The notes under the pieces: generated by a model
Databases searched by the model: none
Seen by the model: only the letters and a program-made list of their open reading frames with translations
Told to the model about the DNA's origin: nothing
Origin: Chloracidobacterium sp. UBA7659
GTDB taxonomy: Bacteria > Acidobacteriota > Blastocatellia > Pyrinomonadales > Pyrinomonadaceae
Length of the DNA: 5,354 nt
Reading direction: 5' to 3'
NCBI GenBank assembly: GCA_002483395.1
Contig: DLHV01000266.1
Coordinates: 67,568-72,921, forward strand
Program-made: the position numbers and the translations under genes
In this document: positions 1-5,307 of the stretch, piece by piece
Layout: the number at the start of each line of letters is the position of its first letter
Position numbering within the stretch: the first letter of the stretch is position 1

Positions 1-2
1 GA

Positions 3-515
3 ATTGGAAAGAAAGTAGGACGGAGTTTTACTACAACATGGAAGGTTGATTCAAAAGGACACAACGCATACAAAGGTAACGTAACCATTTTGATTGATAG
101 TGAATCAGCCTCCGCTTCAGAAATTACAGCTCGCGTTCTACAGCTCGAAAAGCGTGCAACAATTGTCGGAGACCGCTCAAGCGGACACGTTATGACAAGT
201 TTGCCGTTCTTTTTTGATTACTATCGAAACGGTAAAAAATATGAGTATGGTGCAAACATCACGATTAATAATGTGATAATGAATGATGGAAAGAGTTTGG
301 AAAAGGTTGGTGTTATTCCTGATGTTACGGTAATTCCAACCGGAATTGATTTAGCGGAAAATCGAGATGTAGCATTTTCATTTGCGAGTTCGTTATTCGG
401 GGTTTCGCTTTCGTCAAAAGAGGCATTTATGCTTGTTGCTGAAAAATTGACGGAAAAAGGCACTCTTGATATGTTTGAGGAAAATCCTGAAATCCTGAAC
501 AAAAAGAAAAATTAA
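3..515 (+). CDS. S41-family (C-terminal processing / tricorn-like) peptidase, 3' part only
   Basis: The frame is open from base 3, so the gene begins before the window; 170 C-terminal residues and the TAA stop are present. S41 enzymes are serine peptidases, usually periplasmic or membrane-associated, that cut proteins near the C terminus. Visible here is the family's core segment: a beta strand ending in LIDS, then ESASASEI around residues 34-41. By alignment with E. coli Tsp (Ser430), the nucleophile is the middle serine, residue 37 of the fragment (codon 111-113). It is followed by the usual helix, the strand TIVGD, and the late family signature KVGVIPDVTV. The lysine expected 25 residues after the serine (Tsp Lys455) is histidine here (codon 186-188), in the stretch RSSGHV. 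The enzyme could therefore use a different general base or be altered in activity. Any PDZ domain or signal peptide would lie upstream, out of view. The tail is lysine-rich. Family assignment is firm; substrate is unknown. Confidence 0.88.
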   Translation: MGKKVGRSFTTTWKVDSKGHNAYKGNVTILIDSESASASEITARVLQLEKRATIVGDRSSGHVMTSLPFFFDYYRNGKKYEYGANITINNVIMNDGKSLEKVGVIPDVTVIPTGIDLAENRDVAFSFASSLFGVSLSSKEAFMLVAEKLTEKGTLDMFEENPEILNKKKN

Positions 516-537
516 CGGAATATTATTTTTCTGTTTT
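505..537 (+). terminator. AT-rich hairpin at the end of the peptidase gene, possible terminator
   Basis: AGAAAAAT (505-512) pairs with ATTTTTCT (525-532). After one bulged T (513), two more A-T pairs close a seven-base loop (516-522). The stem overlaps the stop codon and is followed by GTTTTC. It contains a single G-C pair, so it is a weak terminator at best. It is the only hairpin I found between the peptidase and the convergent kynA; no GC-rich terminator is visible for either gene in 516-673. Confidence 0.35.
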
Positions 538-673
538 CAGAGGGTGCCAGAAATTTTGTATAAGTTGATTTTCGTTTGGCCACGAATAGACGGTCGGTCT
601 TCGAAGAAGATAGCAACGAGTCTCCGATAGCTTGTGGTAGAGCCTTGTATTGTTCCCTGAATGTATTTGTTTT

Positions 674-1504
674 TCATGAGATTGTCAGATGCGTCCGGGC
701 CTCCCAAAGCTCAGGGAAGAATTTTTTGGCTAGCGTTGTGGTGAGGTATCCGACACCTTCCGATCCGCCGGTGCCGTGTTTCATGCCGAGCATCCGTTCG
801 ACCATCAAAATATGGTTGGATCGCCACGCTACGATCATCTCGTCATGCTCAATTAGGAGATCCTGCATATTGTAAAGTTCGGCGTATTTTTCAGGAACTG
901 ACAGGATCGCTATGATGGCATTGACCCGATCTTCATGTGTATCCGTGGCCAGGCCGTTACCGCAAACAAACTTCCAAAAGACGTCGGCAAGGGATGGAGA
1001 ATTGTACCGCTTGGTCAAACGACCGTAGGCGTACTCATCGTCCTTAAAACTGTTGAGAATTTTCTCGTCTTTTGCTCCCGAGATAAATTCCAATTCGCGA
1101 AACTGCATCGATTGAAAACCGCTCGCCGGATTGAGCTTGTCGCGAAACTCAAGAAACCCGATCGGTGCCATAGATTCAAGAAGGTGAATCTGCGCGACCA
1201 AAATCTTCTCGATCGAAATGACAGAGCGAAGCGAGTGGTTTGCCCGAAACAGCCTGCCTTCCTTTATCCAATCGAGCGTGGCGTCAATCTCATGAAGAAT
1301 CTGCTTGAACCACAGCTCGTAAGTTTGGTGAATAATGATGAAAAGCAGCTCGTCGTGGCTTGACGGCTCCGAAAGCGTTTCCTGAAGCCTTATCAATTCC
1401 GGAACCTTGAGGTATTTATTATATGAAAGCGGAGCGTTTTTCCCGTATTCTTCGGCCATCTGAAATGCTGATTTCAAGCTAAATTTAGCATAATCATCCT
1501 TCAT
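674..1504 (-). CDS. kynA: Tryptophan 2,3-dioxygenase
   Basis: A cytoplasmic haem enzyme that oxidises L-tryptophan to N-formylkynurenine, the first step of the kynurenine pathway. The 276-residue product is close to the usual bacterial length (Xanthomonas enzyme about 298) and carries family blocks throughout: LSYNKYLKVPELIRLQ (26-41), HDELLFIIIHQTYELWFKQ (50-68), FRDKLNPASGFQSMQFRE (120-137), WRSNHILMVERM (227-238), GTGGS (244-248) and FFPELW (262-267). By alignment with the Xanthomonas enzyme, His59 is the active-site histidine (His55), Arg121 binds the substrate carboxylate (Arg117), His231 is the haem-iron ligand (His240) and Thr245 matches Thr254. Phe117 replaces Xanthomonas Tyr113; I recall the human enzyme also has Phe at this site. 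All key residues are intact. The ATG at 1504 has no recognisable Shine-Dalgarno sequence. TAAAAT on the minus strand (1538-1533) is a possible -10 box, but no good -35 accompanies it. No other kynurenine gene is adjacent. Confidence 0.97.
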   Translation of the reverse strand: MKDDYAKFSLKSAFQMAEEYGKNAPLSYNKYLKVPELIRLQETLSEPSSHDELLFIIIHQTYELWFKQILHEIDATLDWIKEGRLFRANHSLRSVISIEKILVAQIHLLESMAPIGFLEFRDKLNPASGFQSMQFRELEFISGAKDEKILNSFKDDEYAYGRLTKRYNSPSLADVFWKFVCGNGLATDTHEDRVNAIIAILSVPEKYAELYNMQDLLIEHDEMIVAWRSNHILMVERMLGMKHGTGGSEGVGYLTTTLAKKFFPELWEARTHLTIS

Positions 1505-1534
1505 AACGCCGTTTAAGTCAATTTTTTGCCGTAT

Positions 1535-1544
1535 TTTACGTAAA
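1535..1544. repeat. Perfect 10-bp palindrome upstream of kynA
   Basis: TTTACGTAAA is its own reverse complement and overlaps the possible kynA -10 box. It could be an operator half-site or chance in AT-rich DNA; one copy only was seen in the window. Confidence 0.3.
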
Positions 1545-1558
1545 GCTTAAGAAAGTTC

Positions 1559-1587
1559 TTGACACTGGCACGAAATGAGGTTAAATT
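1559..1587 (+). promoter_or_regulatory. Sigma70-type promoter upstream of the cold-shock gene
   Basis: A perfect -35 box, TTGACA (1559-1564), is followed after 17 bases by TAAATT (1582-1587), which matches four of six consensus -10 positions. The predicted start of transcription is near 1594. Transcripts would run towards the cold-shock gene and give a leader of about 220 bases, or end at the hairpin and T-run at 1690-1736. This is the best promoter match in the window; activity is inferred. Confidence 0.6.
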
Positions 1588-1595
1588 CTCATTCG
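1571..1595. repeat. Inverted repeat over the -10 element, candidate operator
   Basis: The left arm CGAAATGAG (1571-1579) and right arm CTCATTCG (1588-1595) are reverse complements over eight bases with one extra A in the left arm. They flank an eight-base centre that contains most of the -10 box. An outer pair, TTGAC (1559-1563) and GTCAA (1595-1599), adds further symmetry. The position, from about -23 to +2 relative to the predicted start, is where a dimeric repressor would block polymerase. It lies between two divergent genes, so it could act on either. The regulator is unknown. Confidence 0.45.
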
Positions 1596-1625
1596 TCAAT
1601 CGATAATCAAGCAACAGGCCATAAG

Positions 1626-1674
1626 AATCTTGAAGTTTAAGATTTAATATTTTTTGGAAATGTTTGTATCCAAA
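1626..1674 (+). promoter_or_regulatory. Two successive small hairpins in the cold-shock leader
   Basis: Hairpin one: AATCTT (1626-1631) pairs with AAGATT (1639-1644), extendable by a G-U pair. Hairpin two: TTTGGA (1653-1658) pairs with TCCAAA (1669-1674) across a ten-base loop. Both are AT-rich and individually weak. Together with the terminator-like hairpin that follows, they make three stem-loops in a row between the promoter and the T-run, as expected for a structured leader or small RNA. No known riboswitch consensus was recognised. Confidence 0.35.
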
Positions 1675-1689
1675 TTAGATTTTAAACTG

Positions 1690-1736
1690 CGCGCGGTGAT
1701 GCCATTTCGAGGCATGACGTTAGCGTGGTTTTTTTT
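1690..1736 (+). terminator. Intrinsic-terminator-like hairpin with T8 run inside the cold-shock leader
   Basis: The inner stem ATGCC (1699-1703) pairs with GGCAT (1711-1715) around a seven-base loop. It extends through GT (1696-1697) and AC (1717-1718) past a G-G mismatch. An outer stem CGCGC (1690-1694) pairs with GCGTG (1723-1727), including one G-U pair. One G later a run of eight T residues begins (1729-1736), followed by GTTTT. This is a textbook terminator shape, yet no plus-strand gene ends nearby: the closest upstream stop is at 515 and the cold-shock gene starts 78 bases downstream. It could be an attenuator in the cold-shock leader or the 3' end of a small RNA started at the 1559 promoter. 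Confidence 0.6.
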
Positions 1737-1797
1737 GTTTTGTAAGGGCTCCTTTTGAGCGCGTTTTTGGTAGAAATAGTTAATTTTTGAAGTTTGC

Positions 1798-1805
1798 AGG
1801 AGGAA
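1798..1805 (+). promoter_or_regulatory. Ribosome binding site of the cold-shock gene; fixes its start
   Basis: AGGAGGAA ends nine bases before the ATG at 1815. It lies inside the upstream in-frame extension that begins at TTG 1794, which argues strongly for the ATG as the real start. CTCCT at 1749-1753 in the leader is complementary to AGGAG at 1798-1802 and could mask the site in a folded mRNA. Confidence 0.85.
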
Positions 1806-1814
1806 TTAAGGAAA

Positions 1815-2030
1815 ATGTCTAAAGCAGTTGGGATGGTTAAATGGTTCAACAACGCGAAGGGGTATGGCTTTATCGAACAACCCGGAGAACAAGATATATT
1901 CGTGCATTACAGTGCGATCACGGGTGAAGGATATAAGACCTTGATCCAGGGTCAGGAAGTCGAATACGAGGTGACGAACGGGCCCAAGGGGCCACAGGCC
2001 GAAAACGTAATGAAAGTAGCGGAAGCGTAA
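1815..2030 (+). CDS. Cold-shock domain protein (CspA family)
   Basis: A 71-residue single-domain protein of the usual CspA length. These five-stranded beta-barrel proteins bind single-stranded RNA or DNA in the cytoplasm, melt mRNA structure and act as RNA chaperones or antiterminators. Family features seen: VKWFN (8-12) with the nucleic-acid-stacking Trp10 and Phe11, RNP1 as KGYGFI (15-20), RNP2 as DIFVHYSAI (27-35), and the closing GPQAENV strand. RNP1 has Tyr17 where CspA has Phe, a common conservative variant. The ATG at 1815 is chosen because of the strong AGGAGG site before it. The long, structured leader is in keeping with cold-shock genes, whose mRNAs often carry regulatory 5' regions. 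Whether this copy is cold-induced cannot be told, since many Csp paralogues are constitutive. Transcription probably ends at the hairpin at 2090-2121. Confidence 0.96.
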   Translation: MSKAVGMVKWFNNAKGYGFIEQPGEQDIFVHYSAITGEGYKTLIQGQEVEYEVTNGPKGPQAENVMKVAEA

Positions 2031-2089
2031 GACGTTGATTTTGTGGACCTATCTCCTGCGTGGTTTCGCAAACTTTAACAAATGTAAGC

Positions 2090-2121
2090 AAAAGCGGATC
2101 GGTGATTGCCGATCCGCTTTT
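2090..2121. terminator. Bidirectional intrinsic terminator between the cold-shock gene and the small minus-strand gene
   Basis: AAAAGCGGATCGG (2090-2102) and CCGATCCGCTTTT (2109-2121) form a perfect 13-bp stem around a six-base loop, TGATTG. The arms begin with A4 and end with T4, so a U-tail is produced in both directions. It lies 59 bases after the cold-shock stop and 4 bases beyond the stop of the convergent minus-strand gene. Confidence 0.9.
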
Positions 2122-2125
2122 CACT

Positions 2126-2446
2126 TTAGACAAGTTCTTCGCCTTTAGCCCGCAGCGTTCTTCGCCATAGTTCCCGATACGATGTGAAACGGGAGATGAG
2201 AGCATTTAATTGATACCGCTGAGCGTATGTCATGTTTCGATTGTCGGAAACACGCTTTATATAAGATTCAAGCCGCGCACGGGCCTCCAGCGGGGGACGT
2301 TTCGAAGTGCCGTTGAAGTAGATGTCGAAATCTATCTTCAGTTTGCGAATGTCATCTTCTAGGCGAACGAGTTGCTTATCGAAGTTTACGGATTCTTCAA
2401 GGCGATTTGTCGTGTTTCTGTATAATTTGTTTCCGATTGCTGCCAT
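2126..2446 (-). CDS. Small charged helical protein of unknown function
   Basis: The product has 106 residues, with no signal peptide or membrane segment, and is presumably cytoplasmic. It is rich in Arg, Lys, Glu and Leu and is predicted largely helical. A coiled-coil-like stretch spans about 16-40, followed by FDIYFNG (40-46), KRPP (49-52), an Arg-rich helix (55-66), and a second helical region with NALISRF (81-87) and Trp94 near a basic end. The aromatic-then-RPP pattern followed by a late RF/W pattern recalls a domain I associate with the C terminus of Myxococcus MXAN_5187-type proteins; this is from memory and tentative. The gene looks real: codon usage matches its neighbours, a terminator sits 4 bases after its stop, and it fills the gap neatly. 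The ATG at 2446 has no Shine-Dalgarno sequence. It is divergent from selA by 106 bases, with no evidence of a functional link. Confidence 0.78.
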   Translation of the reverse strand: MAAIGNKLYRNTTNRLEESVNFDKQLVRLEDDIRKLKIDFDIYFNGTSKRPPLEARARLESYIKRVSDNRNMTYAQRYQLNALISRFTSYRELWRRTLRAKGEELV

Positions 2447-2470
2447 AATTTTGGGGTTGGGTTAGGCGAG

Positions 2471-2488
2471 AATAGGGAAAGCCCTATT
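2471..2488. repeat. 7-bp inverted repeat between the small gene and selA
   Basis: AATAGGG (2471-2477) and CCCTATT (2482-2488) are perfect complements around AAAG. The unit is flanked by two copies of TTAGGC (2462-2467 and 2487-2492). It sits in the divergent intergenic region, so it could be an operator or a hairpin in a leader of either gene. There is no T-run, so it is not a typical terminator. Confidence 0.4.
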
Positions 2489-2540
2489 AGGCAATAAACT
2501 TCGATTGCGGCCTCAATTCCAGAGTTCGGCGGTACTTCGG

Positions 2541-2546
2541 TAGAAT
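2541..2546 (+). promoter_or_regulatory. Possible -10 element right before selA
   Basis: TAGAAT matches five of six -10 consensus bases and ends six bases before the selA ATG. Transcription would then begin at or very near the start codon, giving a leaderless mRNA, consistent with the absence of a Shine-Dalgarno sequence. No good -35 box is present at the right distance, so confidence is low. Confidence 0.25.
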
Positions 2547-2552
2547 AGAATC

Positions 2553-3989
2553 ATGGATAGCACTTTCGGGCAAGAAAAAACGACGGTTTTTGAGCGGTTG
2601 CCGTCGATTGACGAGTTGCTGGGATCTGATGCCGTGATCGCGATGATCTCGGAACTCGGACGACCGCGGGCATTATCTCTTACCCGACAAGCGTTGGAGT
2701 CTGTCCGCAAGGATATACGAGAACATTCTGAATCGCCATTCGACCAATACGAAACACTGACACGCGAATTACTTTTGAAAGAAGTGATCAGAAGGCTCAA
2801 CGATGTAATGCGAACCGAACGAAAATCAGGGCTTCGGCGAGTAATAAATGCGACAGGCGTTGTCATACATACAAACCTTGGCCGGGCGCCGCTTTCAGAA
2901 AATGCGAAGCGTGCGATGCTTGAATCGTCCGGTTACTGCACGATTGAATATGACCTTGAAACCGGAAAACGTGGAACGCGATGCTCGAACGCCGAAAAGC
3001 TTTTAGCAGAAATAACCGGTGCTGAAGGCGCTCTGATCGTTAACAATTGTGCGGCGGCCGCACTGCTCGTACTTTCGGCATTTGCCAAAGGCAGCGAGGT
3101 GCTGGTGTCGCGCGGCGAGCTTGTCGAGATCGGAGGCGACTTCCGAATTCCCGATGTATTAACCCAGTCCGGGGCAACCTTACGGGAGGTCGGAACGACC
3201 AACCGCACAAAGCTTGCAGACTATGAAAAAGCTCTTGGTTTTCAAACTGCTCTTATTCTTCGGGTGCATCCCTCAAATTATCGAATAGTCGGCTTTACGG
3301 ATAAACCATCGGTTTCCGATCTCTCGGGCCTTGCCCGCGAAAAAGGAGTTTTACTTTACGAAGACGCCGGCTCCGGCGCAATGATCGACCTCAGTGATCT
3401 TGGTTTGAACGACGAGCCGATAATCAGCCAGTCGCTTGCCGCCGGCTCGGACATTGTCAGCTTCAGCGGCGATAAACTGCTGGGCGGCCCGCAGGCGGGT
3501 TTGATCGTTGGCCGAAAAGATCTTATAGACCGGCTAAGAAAACACCCGCTTTATCGAGCCATTCGCGTGGACAAGATCATATGTGCCGTACTTGAAGCGA
3601 CTTTGAACTCGTACGCAAGAGAAACCGCTTTGGAAGAAATTCCGGTTCTGAAAATGCTTTCAATGTCGGCGGAAATTATGACGAAACGAGTTCGGGCATT
3701 CAAGGAAAAGTTAGAAAAAGTGCGCGAGTCTAAAAGTGAGTTGAACATCGAGATCGTATCCGGCAATTCGGCAGTCGGAGGCGGTGCGGCGCCTGATGTA
3801 TCGCCGGAGACTATCCTTATAGCGTTGAGCCATGCGAAACTTTCCGATCACGAACTCGAACAAGCGTTGAGATTGTCGAACCCGCCGGTCATAACTCGGA
3901 TCGTCGAAGGCAAAGTTCTAATGGACCTTAGAACGGTTTTGGAAACCGACGAAGAAGAATTGATCGAAATTCTGAAAGTGATCAATTGA
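2553..3989 (+). CDS. selA: L-seryl-tRNA(Sec) selenium transferase
   Basis: A cytoplasmic PLP enzyme, decameric in characterised bacteria, that converts Ser-tRNA(Sec) to selenocysteinyl-tRNA(Sec) using selenophosphate. At 478 residues it is near the E. coli length (463). Residues 13-95 form the helical N-terminal domain of genuine bacterial SelA, which helps tRNA-Sec recognition. The fold-type-I core begins with RRVINATGVVIHTNLGRAPL (95-114) and continues with GKRGTRCSNAEKLL (138-151), EVGTTNRT (212-219), YEDAGSGAMIDL (269-280) and FSGDKLLGGPQAG (304-316). Lys308 is the PLP lysine, preceded by Asp307. Arg335 and Arg338 match the Aquifex residues Arg312 and Arg315 implicated in substrate binding. 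The C-terminal domain ends normally. The active site looks intact, which predicts selenocysteine use in this organism, but selB, selD and the tRNA gene are not in view. The ATG at 2553 lacks a Shine-Dalgarno sequence. It is convergent with serC, 16 bases apart. Confidence 0.96.
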   Translation: MDSTFGQEKTTVFERLPSIDELLGSDAVIAMISELGRPRALSLTRQALESVRKDIREHSESPFDQYETLTRELLLKEVIRRLNDVMRTERKSGLRRVINATGVVIHTNLGRAPLSENAKRAMLESSGYCTIEYDLETGKRGTRCSNAEKLLAEITGAEGALIVNNCAAAALLVLSAFAKGSEVLVSRGELVEIGGDFRIPDVLTQSGATLREVGTTNRTKLADYEKALGFQTALILRVHPSNYRIVGFTDKPSVSDLSGLAREKGVLLYEDAGSGAMIDLSDLGLNDEPIISQSLAAGSDIVSFSGDKLLGGPQAGLIVGRKDLIDRLRKHPLYRAIRVDKIICAVLEATLNSYARETALEEIPVLKMLSMSAEIMTKRVRAFKEKLEKVRESKSELNIEIVSGNSAVGGGAAPDVSPETILIALSHAKLSDHELEQALRLSNPPVITRIVEGKVLMDLRTVLETDEEELIEILKVIN

Positions 3990-4005
3990 GTGCAAGAGAC
4001 CGCTC

Positions 4006-5097
4006 TCACCCGTTGCGAACGGCAAAATCGCCCATGAAATCAACTAGTGTCTCAACGCCGGACACAGGAAATGCGTTGTAAATCGAGGCTCGTATTCCGC
4101 CGACCGAGCGATGGCCTTTCAGTCCGTTTAGGCCGATCGCTGAGGCTTCGTCGGCGAAACGGTTCTCAAGTTCCTGTGATGCAAGGCGAAACGTAACATT
4201 CATTACCGAGCGAGCGTTTCTTTCCGCGTGGCCCTGATAAAATCCATCACTCGAATCGATCACTTCGTACAATAAAGCCGCCTTCTGCTCGTTTTTTTCT
4301 TTGATTGCGTCGAGCCCGCCCTGCGTCCTCAACCAATCGCAAACCAGATCTATCAGGTAAACTCCCCACGTGTTGGGTGTGTTTGGCATCGAAGCGTGCT
4401 TGGCGAAATTTCGATAGTCGAGCATTGGGTGTTGACCCATCGGCGCAATTTCAAGGAAATCATCCCGAATGATCACGAGCGTTACACCGCTGGAGCCAAT
4501 ATTTTTCTGCGCGCCCGCGTAAATCAACGCGTATTTCTCAATGTCGATCGGCTTCGAAAGAATATTTGAAGACGCATCGCACACGACCGGCGTGCCAAAA
4601 CCGTCGAGATCGTATTTGAATTCGACGCCGTCGATTGTTTCATTGGACGCGTAATGGATATACCGACCGCCGTTCGTGAATCTCAATTCGTCTTGGGATG
4701 GGATCGATCTGAACCCGCCTTCTACCGACGAGAATACTTCATTAACCCTGCCACAACGCTTAGCCGCGGCTGACGCTTTCTTGCTCCAGGCACCAGTGAT
4801 AACGTAATCCGCCGAATGTCCTTCGGTAAGAAAATTCATAGGAATCATTGAAAATTGCAGCGAAGCTCCTCCCTGCAAAAATAGGATCTGATAGTTCTCG
4901 GGTATCTGAAGCAAATCACGAATGCCATTTTTTGCCGATTCGAGGACAGCTTCGAATTCGGATGAGCGATGGCTCATCTCCAAAACACTCATTCCGATGC
5001 CATTAAACGAAAGCATCTCTTCCCGTGCTTTCTCGAGTACCGGCAGCGGTAACATTGAAGGACCTGAACTGAAATTATAAATTCTCTCTGTCAACAT
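4006..5097 (-). CDS. serC: Phosphoserine aminotransferase
   Basis: A cytoplasmic PLP enzyme that transaminates 3-phosphohydroxypyruvate with glutamate to O-phosphoserine, the second step of serine synthesis. In many bacteria it also serves vitamin B6 synthesis. The 363-residue product matches E. coli SerC (362) from end to end: IYNFSSGPSMLP at the N terminus, MSHRSSEF (41-48), FLQGGASLQF (73-82), the TGAW block ending at Trp104, SNETIDGVEF (151-160), VCDASSNIL (172-180), YAGAQKNIG (193-201), NTPNTWGVYL and GHRSVGGIRASIYNA. Lys198 is the PLP lysine, with Asp174 and Gln197, at the same numbers as in E. coli. The ATG at 5097 is preferred over the in-frame TTG at 5112 because it reproduces the family's usual N terminus; neither has a clear Shine-Dalgarno sequence. 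The gene is transcribed alone, away from the secreted-protein gene beyond it. No serA or serB is adjacent. Confidence 0.97.
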   Translation of the reverse strand: MLTERIYNFSSGPSMLPLPVLEKAREEMLSFNGIGMSVLEMSHRSSEFEAVLESAKNGIRDLLQIPENYQILFLQGGASLQFSMIPMNFLTEGHSADYVITGAWSKKASAAAKRCGRVNEVFSSVEGGFRSIPSQDELRFTNGGRYIHYASNETIDGVEFKYDLDGFGTPVVCDASSNILSKPIDIEKYALIYAGAQKNIGSSGVTLVIIRDDFLEIAPMGQHPMLDYRNFAKHASMPNTPNTWGVYLIDLVCDWLRTQGGLDAIKEKNEQKAALLYEVIDSSDGFYQGHAERNARSVMNVTFRLASQELENRFADEASAIGLNGLKGHRSVGGIRASIYNAFPVSGVETLVDFMGDFAVRNG

Positions 5098-5174
5098 ATT
5101 TCTGCTTTGCAACGGCGCGATTTTGAAAATTTACGATACCATAATAGCGGCATCATCATGAATTTCGCCATTCT

Positions 5175-5194
5175 GTGTTTGTTTGAATAAACAC
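5175..5194. repeat. 6-bp inverted repeat in the serC / 5308-gene divergent region
   Basis: GTGTTT (5175-5180) and AAACAC (5189-5194) flank an eight-base centre. A possible operator for either divergent gene. The arms are AT-rich and short, so chance occurrence is likely. Confidence 0.25.
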
Positions 5195-5204
5195 TGTTTC
5201 TAAC

Positions 5205-5234
5205 TTCAATATTTCAGCGGAATTGGGTTAAAAT
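5205..5234 (+). promoter_or_regulatory. Weak promoter candidate for the gene at 5308
   Basis: TAAAAT (5229-5234) matches five of six -10 bases. TTCAAT (5205-5210), 18 bases upstream, matches only three of six -35 bases. The predicted start near 5241 would leave a leader of about 65 bases. Confidence 0.25.
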
Positions 5235-5296
5235 GGCGACAAACTTGTTAATATCACAATGCATCTTACGGGCGTTCGCGTTTTTTAGATAACTTT

Positions 5297-5301
5297 GGAG
5301 G
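5297..5301 (+). promoter_or_regulatory. Ribosome binding site of the gene at 5308
   Basis: GGAGG lies six bases before the ATG at 5308, an optimal spacing. It is the main evidence that the few codons after it belong to a real gene. Confidence 0.85.
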
Positions 5302-5307
5302 ATCACA

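Larger units (their letters stand above)
1594..1736 (+). ncRNA. Candidate small RNA or attenuated leader transcript (about 143 nt)
   Basis: The ends are inferred: the start from the promoter at 1559-1587, the end from the T-run at 1736. The stretch contains three consecutive stem-loops and no convincing open reading frame. If the terminator-like hairpin is efficient, this RNA would be released on its own. If it is conditional, this is the first part of the cold-shock mRNA leader. I recognised no known RNA family (it does not look like 6S, tmRNA or a tRNA). There is no direct evidence of transcription. Confidence 0.35.

Noticed and set aside
598..607. TCTTCGAAGA palindrome between the peptidase and kynA
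   Set aside because: A perfect 10-bp palindrome, but without a loop, T-run or promoter nearby, so most likely chance.
576..875. Plus-strand open frame of 99 codons across the 3' end of kynA
   Set aside because: Lies largely antisense to a clear kynA with full conservation, has no ribosome site and shows no recognisable protein features.
935..1363. Plus-strand open frame of 142 codons inside kynA
   Set aside because: Wholly antisense to kynA's conserved core; it is a shadow of that gene's codon pattern.
1794..1814. TTG start extending the cold-shock protein by seven residues
   Set aside because: The extension is the ribosome binding site itself; the ATG at 1815 gives the canonical Csp N terminus.
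1918..2205. Minus-strand open frame of 95 codons over the csp 3' end, the terminator and the next gene
   Set aside because: Reads through a perfect terminator hairpin and overlaps two better-supported genes.
4010..4022. CCGTT-GCG-AACGG inverted repeat as a terminator between selA and serC
   Set aside because: It lies within the last serC codons, has a three-base loop and only five pairs, and no T-run follows in either direction.
5098..5112. TTG start adding five residues to SerC
   Set aside because: No ribosome site, and the ATG at 5097 matches the family N terminus and the E. coli residue numbering.
5158..5292. Two tiny open frames (10 codons from 5158, 19 codons from 5233) before the exported-protein gene
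   Set aside because: Neither has a ribosome site, and their residues show no leader-peptide signature such as repeated regulatory codons.
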